Assembly (NCBI GenBank): GCA_022361535.1 | Contig: JAKSAU010001193.1 | Location: forward strand, 1 to 20,126 | From: Desulfobacterales bacterium | GTDB lineage: Bacteria; Desulfobacterota; Desulfobacteria; Desulfobacterales; Desulfobacteraceae | Direction of reading: 5' to 3' | DNA: 20,126 bases | Part shown: piece by piece, positions 15,061 through 20,126 of the stretch | How the letters are laid out: every line of letters begins with the position of its first letter | Numbering within the stretch: the first letter of the stretch is position 1 | Notes under the pieces: generated by a model | What the model saw: only the letters and a program-made list of their open reading frames with translations | Told to the model about the DNA's origin: nothing | Databases searched by the model: none | Made by a program: the position numbers and the translations under genes

Positions 15061-16293
15061 TTAGTTGTCCTGGCGCCGTGCTGTCAGGGCATCAGTCCTG
15101 GCCCTGAATTTTTCATTCATTGTTCCTAAAGCGGTTGAGCTCTGGGAAGCGATACTTATGGTCTCTTTTGAAATTGCGGCATATGTTTCAAATGCCTGTT
15201 CATAGGTGTTGCAAGCTTCTTCAAGTGCCTGGATATTGACTGTCATACTTTGGCTCATTTGGGCGCCTTTGACAGCTGCATCTCCAATGACTTTGGCTGT
15301 ATCTGTCATGGTTTCAGCCGCAGACTGCTGGACCATGTCCAGGTGTTGGAGGGTTTCCATCTGCTGCTCTGCCGCCACCCGGACAGCCAGGGCGTTTTTC
15401 ACTGCAGTAGATAGAATCATGTCTGTTCTTTGTACCAGGCGCTGTACCAGATGGGCATTTCTTACCATCATCTCTCCGCCAAACCGGGTTTGCAGATTGG
15501 AATTGTCTATGGTTTGAAGGTCGACAACGGCCATTGCCAGATCTGAGGTTAATGTGGTTAAGGCTTCTTTGATCCTGGGATCGTCAACGGTGTCGATATG
15601 TGCCATCAGTTTTTCCCAGATTATTTGGCCAAGATAGATTCTTTCCTGGAGTTTTGGCTGGATTTCTTTTAAAGCATCGCAGATCTGGGACAGTTCGGCA
15701 GCATCAAAAGCAACCTGGTCTGCCTCGTTTCTCAAGTGATTTCGGATGCCGTCGATGGTAGAATTGACGGTTTCCCTTCGTTCTGCAATGATTTTCAGGA
15801 TTTCATCCCCTTTGGGAAGCCGGTTTACAGTCCGGGTAAAAAGTCCCATCATTTTTTTGGGCAGGGGCATCTGGGTTCTGGCAACTACTGTGGGATTGAC
15901 CTTGTCCAGCTCGGTTTTAATGGCCAAAATATTTTTTGCCACAGGCGAGTTGTCATCCGATGCCACATTCTTGAGCACAGAGCCCATTTTCCTGTCATAA
16001 AGTGACACCTGTGACTGGGTTTGCTCCATGATTTCCCGGCCAAGTGAGAAAACAAAATTTCCCAGCTGCCAATCTGAAGGCTCTGCCTTAACTTTTTCAA
16101 CAAAGTCGTTTGCTTCGGCTTCCACTGCTTGAATGTCTTCAACAGCAAGGTGTTTTGGCTGAACCGGTATAAGCTCGTTCGGGGTCTGGATTGGTGTAAG
16201 GGCTCCCTGGCCGCCAGCTTCAGACACCTCAGCAATAACAGGTGCTTTGGCCTGACTGGCCACATTTGCAAGTTCCTGGGACAGGCTGGTCAT
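15061..16293 (-). CDS. TelA/KlaA-family toxic anion resistance protein
   Basis: Cytosolic helical protein of 410 aa, a normal length for the TelA family (PF05816). After a Pro/Gln-rich N-terminus, the family pattern is visible in LPKKMMGLFTRTVNRLPKGDEILKII-type text (about 144-169), LQERIYLGQIIWEKL (about 215-229), RFGGEMMVRNAHLVQRLVQRTDMILSTAVKNALA (about 269-302) and a long coiled-coil C-terminus. Members were first linked to tellurite resistance; their molecular role is unsettled, and they recur with other envelope- and metal-stress genes. ATG at 16293 is preceded by AAGGAGG with a 5-nt spacer, and this site overlaps the stop codon of the upstream gene, so the two are probably coupled. Confidence 0.88.
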   Translation of the reverse strand: MTSLSQELANVASQAKAPVIAEVSEAGGQGALTPIQTPNELIPVQPKHLAVEDIQAVEAEANDFVEKVKAEPSDWQLGNFVFSLGREIMEQTQSQVSLYDRKMGSVLKNVASDDNSPVAKNILAIKTELDKVNPTVVARTQMPLPKKMMGLFTRTVNRLPKGDEILKIIAERRETVNSTIDGIRNHLRNEADQVAFDAAELSQICDALKEIQPKLQERIYLGQIIWEKLMAHIDTVDDPRIKEALTTLTSDLAMAVVDLQTIDNSNLQTRFGGEMMVRNAHLVQRLVQRTDMILSTAVKNALAVRVAAEQQMETLQHLDMVQQSAAETMTDTAKVIGDAAVKGAQMSQSMTVNIQALEEACNTYEQAFETYAAISKETISIASQSSTALGTMNEKFRARTDALTARRQDN

Positions 16294-16298
16294 GACTT

Positions 16299-16305
16299 CC
16301 TCCTT
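16299..16305 (-). promoter_or_regulatory. Ribosome binding site of the telA-like gene
   Basis: AAGGAGG on the minus strand, 5 nt before the ATG at 16293 and touching the stop codon of the upstream gene. It fixes the start and suggests coupled translation. Confidence 0.85.
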
Positions 16306-16829
16306 TATGAAAATTTGCCCTCAAGAAAATGGGCCATTGTTTTAAACTCTGCTGTTTCGTTTTTTTCCACAATTTCTCTTGATCGGTGACAGACGTTGTG
16401 CAGGTTGGTAACGGTTTTTTCAAAGGCTGCTTTTTGGATCTCACGGCTTTCTAAAGAAAGATCCAGGTATTCTTTAACGGTCTTGGACAAATGTGTCCTG
16501 CCGATTTTTTTCAACTCATACGTCAGGGTTTCTCCTGAGTACCGCTCCATCATGGCTGGAATGACGGCTTTTAGGTCATCAATAATTTGTTCGATATTCA
16601 GTATCAAAGGCTTTGGAAAGTGCCGGTCTTTTCTAATCATGAGATTGAGCTTCAGCAGGTTGTCCAATATGGCTTTGAATTCAACCTCCGGATCTTCCTG
16701 CTTGGGCGGCGGGGGCGGCTTAATAGGACTTTCTTTTGTTTTAAACCCCTGGTCTCTGAGATGTTTCATTAAAAGGCCGAATCCGATTACCGAGGCAAGA
16801 AATACGGTAGCGATAATAATGGTGGTCAT
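16305..16829 (-). CDS. One-TM anchored helical protein, first gene of the telA operon
   Basis: Protein of 174 aa. Residues about 3-21 form one hydrophobic segment (IIIATVFLASVIGFGLLM), followed by a basic stretch, a polyproline linker (KPPPPPK) and a mostly helical, charged cytoplasmic domain (about 45-174). I do not recognise the family. Its place directly before telA recalls the XpaC-type proteins that accompany telA in Firmicutes, but I see no clear sequence match. ATG at 16829 has AAGGA 9 nt upstream. It ends 11 bp before telA and probably tethers a complex to the inner membrane. Confidence 0.75.
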   Translation of the reverse strand: MTTIIIATVFLASVIGFGLLMKHLRDQGFKTKESPIKPPPPPKQEDPEVEFKAILDNLLKLNLMIRKDRHFPKPLILNIEQIIDDLKAVIPAMMERYSGETLTYELKKIGRTHLSKTVKEYLDLSLESREIQKAAFEKTVTNLHNVCHRSREIVEKNETAEFKTMAHFLEGKFS

Positions 16830-16884
16830 GGGAGAATATCCTTATGGTTGATTCCGTTTTATAATCCAACGGATAATTTTAAGA

Positions 16885-16913
16885 AGAATAATGCAGGGAA
16901 TAGTCCTTTACAA
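16885..16913 (-). promoter_or_regulatory. Candidate sigma-70 promoter of the telA operon
   Basis: On the minus strand TTGTAA (16908-16913) and TATTCT (16885-16890) are 17 nt apart, each matching four of six consensus bases. This would give a leader of about 48 nt before the ATG at 16829. No better candidate is seen in the divergent region. Confidence 0.4.
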
Positions 16914-16923
16914 GGGTTAAAAC

Positions 16924-16943
16924 CTGTTAATTTCTGTAACAGA
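16924..16943. repeat. Operator-like inverted repeat in the divergent promoter region
   Basis: CTGTTA (16924-16929) and TAACAG (16937-16942) form a perfect 6-bp inverted repeat with a 7-nt spacer. TCTGTAACAGA (16933-16943) is a second, overlapping 5+1+5 palindrome. It lies about 11 bp upstream of the candidate -35 of the telA operon, where a regulator could act. Confidence 0.35.
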
Positions 16944-17011
16944 TATACATTAAATTGTGTGAAATTCAAAGGTGTGTGTCCTTGTTATTGACTTTATGTG
17001 TTGAATGTTAC

Positions 17012-17040
17012 TTCATAATGCATAGCGTTAGATGTATAAT
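17012..17040 (+). promoter_or_regulatory. Sigma-70 promoter of the glycine-zipper lipoprotein gene
   Basis: TTCATA (17012-17017, four of six) and a perfect TATAAT (17035-17040) are 17 nt apart. The start would fall near 17047, giving a leader of about 30 nt with AGGAG at 17066-17070, 7 nt before the ATG at 17078. Confidence 0.65.
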
Positions 17041-17077
17041 GCCGTTTAATAATAAGAAAACAATTAGGAGCTTAAAA

Positions 17078-17551
17078 ATGACTATACTAAATTCAAGGTT
17101 GGTTGCAATATGGGTTGTTATCGGGGCAGCAATTATGATAAATGGATGCGCTCCTTCAAAGTCTGGTAATGTCTATACGCATGACCAGACTATGCGGGCT
17201 CAGACGGTACAAAATGGTACGGTTGAGTCGGTTAAATCAGTAAGGATTGAACAGGGTGATAAGCCTGCTGCCGGTACTGTTATTGGCGGTGCCGCAGGTG
17301 GTGTTTTGGGAAATACCGTTGGCAGCGGACGCGGCAGAACCGTCGCAACTGTGGCAGGGGCCCTTGCCGGTGCAGCAGCTGGGGCTGCGGCTGAGAAAAA
17401 GATGAAAACGGCTGATGCCCTTGAGATTATTGTGAATTTGGACAACGGAAAAACAATCGTCATTGTCCAGGAGGCAGATGTACAATTGTATCCGGGTGAC
17501 AGGATCCGGGTTATTACATCACCGGACGGCACCACCCGGGTATCAAAATAA
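17078..17551 (+). CDS. Glycine-zipper lipoprotein (SlyB / 17-kDa antigen type)
   Basis: Predicted outer-membrane lipoprotein of 157 aa. The N-terminal signal (about 4-23) ends in a lipobox-like MINGC with Cys24 followed by Ala-Pro. Residues about 66-105 form the Gly/Ala-rich zipper (GTVIGGAAGGVLGNTVGSG, then AGALAGAAAGAAAE), followed by a beta-rich C-terminus (ALEIIVNLDNGKTIVIVQ, YPGDRIRVI). This is the usual plan and length for the SlyB/PcP group, which helps keep the outer membrane intact. The ATG at 17078 is chosen because of AGGAG 7 nt upstream and the promoter just before it; the frame stays open upstream to 16955, but starting there would hide the signal peptide. It is divergent from the telA operon and may share its regulatory region. 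Confidence 0.88.
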   Translation: MTILNSRLVAIWVVIGAAIMINGCAPSKSGNVYTHDQTMRAQTVQNGTVESVKSVRIEQGDKPAAGTVIGGAAGGVLGNTVGSGRGRTVATVAGALAGAAAGAAAEKKMKTADALEIIVNLDNGKTIVIVQEADVQLYPGDRIRVITSPDGTTRVSK

Positions 17552-17627
17552 GACTTTGTGCATATAAAGGTGCTTAAAAGGTGTCTGCCAGGGTATATAC
17601 CCCAAATTTATGGGGAAACAGGAGAGT

Positions 17628-19478
17628 ATGAAAAAAAATAGTGCAGTAAACGAGAAGTTAAGAAACGTCGCCATCATTGCCCATGTTGATCATGGGAAAA
17701 CCACCCTGGTGGATGCCATGTTTAAACAAAGCGGTATGTTCCGTGAAGGCCAGGAAGTGGATGACCGCCTCATGGACTCAATGGATCTTGAGCGCGAACG
17801 CGGTATTACCATTGCTGCTAAGAATTGTTCAGTCACCTGTAAGGGGATAAAGATCAATATTATTGATACCCCGGGCCATGCCGATTTTGGCGGTGAAGTG
17901 GAGCGTGCCCTTTCCATGGCAGATTCAGCGATCCTCCTTGTGGATGCTTCTGAAGGTCCTTTGCCCCAGACCCGGTTTGTTTTAAAGAAAACCTTTGAGG
18001 CCAACCTTCCGGTACTTGTGATCATAAACAAAATTGACCGTAAAGATGCCAGGCCCGATGAAGTTCTGGATATGGTGTACGATCTGTTCATTGACCTTGA
18101 TGCAACAGAAGAACAGCTGGATTTTACTTATCTGTACGCCATCGGAAGGGATGGAATTGTAAAACGGGAACTGGAAGAGGACGTAGACAACCTCAAGGTG
18201 TTGTTTGACATAATCATAGATGAGATGCCTGCTCCGACTTATGACCCTGACGCACCGTTCCAGATGCTGGTGTCGGATCTGGGCTATTCAGATTACCTTG
18301 GGCGTTTGGCCATTGGCAAAGCCTTTAACGGCTCTGCTGCTTCAAATGCCAGTCTTGTCTGCCTGGATGAGGCTGGAAAGCAAAATGCACTGAAAGTATC
18401 CAAACTCCAGTCTTATGACGGTATGACCCTTACCCCGGTAGATCAGGCTGATACAGGCGACATTATTGTGCTGGCGGGAATCGAGGATGTTAAGATCGGT
18501 GATACCATCTGCACCAGAGAAGCGCCCTTAGCCCTACCCCGTATCACAGTGGACGAACCTACGGTATTTATGCGGTTTGCCATCAACACCTCTCCTTTTT
18601 CAGGAAAGGAAGGCAAGAATGTCCAGTCAAGGAAGATTCGGGAACGCCTGCTAAAAGAAACCCTGCTTAATGTTGCCATAGAGGTGGAAGAAAGCAAAGA
18701 AGATGACAGCTTTGTGGTCAAAGGCCGCGGAGAGCTTCAATTGGCTATCCTTATCGAAACTATGCGCAGGGAAGATTTTGAAATCTGCGTAGGCCGTCCA
18801 AGGGTAATCTACCGCGAGGAAGACGGCCAGACCTTAGAACCCATTGAGCATTTATTCGTGGACTGCGATGAGGATTTTATGGGTGTGGTCACAGAAAAAC
18901 TGTCCATCAGAAAAGGCAAGATGACCAACCTGGTCAATAACGGTAAGGGAAGGGTGAGAATAGAATTTTCAATTCCGTCCCGGTCTCTGATTGGTTACAG
19001 GGACGAGTTCATGACAGATACCCGTGGTACCGGTATCATGAATTCTTATCTGTCCGGATACGAGCTCCACAGGGGAGAGTTCCCTCTGCGCTACACAGGT
19101 TCCATTGTCAGTGACCGGCAGGGAAAATCGGTTCCCTATGCTCTGTTTAATTTAGAACCTCGCGGCCAGTTGTTTATTGCACCGGGAACACCGGTCTATG
19201 AAGGTATGGTCGTTGGGGAACATAACCGTCATTCAGATATAGATGTGAATCCCTGCAAGGAAAAGAAACTCACCAATATGCGGGCTTCAGGAAAAGATGA
19301 GGCCACCATCTGCTCCCCGGTCAAACCTATGACCCTTGAGCAGGCCATTCATTTTATACGTGATGATGAAATGGTAGAAGTCACCCCTGAATCCATTAGA
19401 ATCAGAAAAGTTGAATTGAATGCCGGAAAACGCCATATACTGGCCGGTAAGCTCAAGAAAAAAGAAAAAAACAAATAA
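17628..19478 (+). CDS. typA: Ribosome-associated translational GTPase TypA/BipA
   Basis: GTPase of 616 aa, the normal family length. It binds the ribosome at the site used by EF-G and assists ribosome assembly and stress adaptation. G1 is AHVDHGKTT (18-26), the switch I element RERGITI (56-62), G3 DTPGHAD (80-86) and G4 NKID (134-137). The BipA-specific C-terminus shows LFIAPGTPVYEGMVVGEHNR, LTNMRASGKDE and MTLEQAIHFIRDDE. The ATG at 17628 has AGGAG close upstream (3-4 nt spacing). An in-frame ATG at 17610 lacks a ribosome site and would add six residues. It begins 76 bp after the lipoprotein gene with no clear terminator between, so read-through from that promoter is possible. Confidence 0.97.
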   Translation: MKKNSAVNEKLRNVAIIAHVDHGKTTLVDAMFKQSGMFREGQEVDDRLMDSMDLERERGITIAAKNCSVTCKGIKINIIDTPGHADFGGEVERALSMADSAILLVDASEGPLPQTRFVLKKTFEANLPVLVIINKIDRKDARPDEVLDMVYDLFIDLDATEEQLDFTYLYAIGRDGIVKRELEEDVDNLKVLFDIIIDEMPAPTYDPDAPFQMLVSDLGYSDYLGRLAIGKAFNGSAASNASLVCLDEAGKQNALKVSKLQSYDGMTLTPVDQADTGDIIVLAGIEDVKIGDTICTREAPLALPRITVDEPTVFMRFAINTSPFSGKEGKNVQSRKIRERLLKETLLNVAIEVEESKEDDSFVVKGRGELQLAILIETMRREDFEICVGRPRVIYREEDGQTLEPIEHLFVDCDEDFMGVVTEKLSIRKGKMTNLVNNGKGRVRIEFSIPSRSLIGYRDEFMTDTRGTGIMNSYLSGYELHRGEFPLRYTGSIVSDRQGKSVPYALFNLEPRGQLFIAPGTPVYEGMVVGEHNRHSDIDVNPCKEKKLTNMRASGKDEATICSPVKPMTLEQAIHFIRDDEMVEVTPESIRIRKVELNAGKRHILAGKLKKKEKNK

Positions 19479-19531
19479 GTTGTTATACGGTGCCCTTAAC
19501 CGGATAGGATCGTGTAATAAAAATCATTGCA

Positions 19532-19560
19532 TCTCATCCCCTCGCTCGTAGGGGATGAGA
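19532..19560. terminator. Perfect 11-bp hairpin after typA
   Basis: TCTCATCCCCT (19532-19542) pairs with AGGGGATGAGA (19550-19560) around a 7-nt loop. It starts 54 bp after the typA stop. In the plus direction no T run follows immediately (CTCTTTTTC comes about 13 nt later). In the minus direction TTTTT follows after about 7 nt, so it could end transcription from either side. Confidence 0.5.
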
Positions 19561-19674
19561 GCCAAAAACAACTCTTTTTCAATCCCCTAACTATCCTGCA
19601 AGATTTATATAGCAATTCCCAAAATAGATATCCGATTGGCCCTGCTGAACAATGGCATCCCATATACAAATACC

Positions 19675-19755
19675 GGCCCGTTTATTCTAAGAAGCGGCTG
19701 CCGAATTTTTTTGTAAAAAATCCGTCTGATGCCGTCTTCTTAGAACAAACGAGCC
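19675..19755. repeat. 81-bp imperfect fold-back (long inverted repeat) element
   Basis: Arms 19675-19698 and 19731-19755 pair over 22 bp with two mismatches and one bulged T. The core TTCTAAGAAG (19685-19694) and CTTCTTAGAA (19736-19745) is perfect. The 32-nt interior folds again, with T6 and A6 (19706-19711 and 19715-19720) and a few flanking pairs. The whole unit is almost one continuous hairpin. It may be a miniature mobile element, a recombination or protein-binding site, or a structured RNA or terminator. Confidence 0.6.
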
Positions 19756-19918
19756 TAAGTGGTCAAACGGCAATACCTTTATTTTAGGATGCTGCCTATA
19801 ATTGATCTACCCGCATTTTAAAGGAACATATTTTTGAGAACCGCAACAGCATTTTATCATATAGATAAAAAATAGTTCATAAGCATATTCTTGTTTTCTC
19901 AGAGGACTGATGCATAAG

Positions 19919-20126
19919 CTATCTTGTAAGCGGCAGGGCAATAAAGGTTCCGCCATTTCTTTTGGTTAACTCCCGCATCAAAATGGCAAAGCGGTTGGTT
20001 GTGTGCTTGGATAAAAATCCCACACCGTGGATTTTGGCCAACCGGCTGCTTTTGCCGCCTTTATTAAGTTTGGTTATCCGGGCAATGGTAGCATCATAAT
20101 TGCCGCCGGTATAATCATCTCCGAAT
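19919..20126 (-). CDS. C-terminal end of a probable von Willebrand A-type protein (partial)
   Basis: Minus-strand frame entering from the right edge and ending at TAG 19919-19921, 68 codons visible. The text includes FGDDYTGGNYDATIARITKLN, broken here as FGDDYTGG and NYDATIARI, then LAKIHGVGFL, RFAILMRELTKRNGGTFIAL and a short end, PLTR. A late strand reading IHGVGFL, followed by a helix and NGGTFIAL, is typical of the end of von Willebrand A domains. The start and most of the protein lie outside the window. It converges on typA. Confidence 0.65.
   Translation of the reverse strand, partial: FGDDYTGGNYDATIARITKLNKGGKSSRLAKIHGVGFLSKHTTNRFAILMRELTKRNGGTFIALPLTR

Larger units (their letters stand above)
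19479..19918. other. 440-bp non-coding region after typA
   Basis: Convergent intergenic stretch between typA and the minus-strand gene at the right edge. It contains an 11-bp hairpin (19532-19560) and a long fold-back element (19675-19755). An 86-codon frame at 19527-19787 runs through both structures, has no ribosome site and looks non-coding. I see no tRNA or other known RNA. Confidence 0.6.

Noticed and set aside
16955..17077. Upstream extension of the glycine-zipper lipoprotein
   Set aside because: It would place the promoter inside the gene and bury the signal peptide; ATG 17078 has AGGAG at 7 nt.
17591..17602. Perfect palindrome GGGTATATACCC before typA
   Set aside because: It is only 12 bp, stands alone and lies next to the start region without other signals; chance is the simplest explanation.
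19527..19787. 86-codon plus-strand frame after typA
   Set aside because: It runs through an 11-bp hairpin and the long fold-back element, has no ribosome site and reads as low-information protein.

Overview
The window looks like a chromosomal segment of a mid-GC, Gram-negative, probably anaerobic deltaproteobacterium. A Desulfobacteraceae-like sulfate reducer (Desulfobacterota) is my best guess. This is inferred from the style of the multi-PAS and Cache histidine kinases, the fused membrane spermidine synthase, the lipoproteins and the strong AGGAG ribosome sites; no rRNA or other taxonomic marker is present. Coding is dense. I see no tRNA, rRNA, CRISPR array or transposase.

Left part (1-8666, all minus strand): an enoyl-CoA hydratase/isomerase paralogue that lacks both catalytic glutamates, a Cache-HAMP-PAS histidine kinase, a two-helix K+ channel with an RCK-like domain, and a triple-PAS histidine kinase. 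The last kinase ends in a tail that reads out of frame through what looks like a different coding sequence at the left edge. Upstream of this run is a single NlpC/P60-like cysteine peptidase with a LysM-like segment. Its true start appears to be an internal TTG.

Middle (9125-10144, plus strand): a NarL/FixJ response regulator and a stand-alone receiver domain. They lie in the same reading frame and are separated by one TAA. A perfect inverted repeat sits just upstream.

Core cassette (10171-16829, minus strand): six tightly packed or overlapping genes, in transcription order a one-TM anchored helical protein, a TelA/KlaA-type toxic-anion-resistance protein, a small acidic DUF4178-like protein, a large lipoprotein with an aromatic/Gly/Arg-rich tail, a duplicated DUF350 membrane protein with four internal repeats, and a membrane-fused spermidine synthase-like enzyme. 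Spacings run from a 23-bp overlap to a 14-bp gap, so this is almost certainly one operon. The families suggest an envelope-stress module coupled to aminopropyl-type chemistry at the membrane. No PspA and no S-adenosylmethionine decarboxylase gene lies in the window. This is the best candidate for an under-described system here.

Right part: a divergent promoter region separates the cassette from a glycine-zipper (SlyB/17-kDa-antigen-like) lipoprotein gene with a good sigma-70 promoter. A full-length typA/bipA GTPase gene follows. A 440-bp non-coding stretch after bipA carries an 11-bp hairpin and an 81-bp fold-back element. The window closes with the 3' end of a convergent gene, probably encoding a von Willebrand A-type protein.
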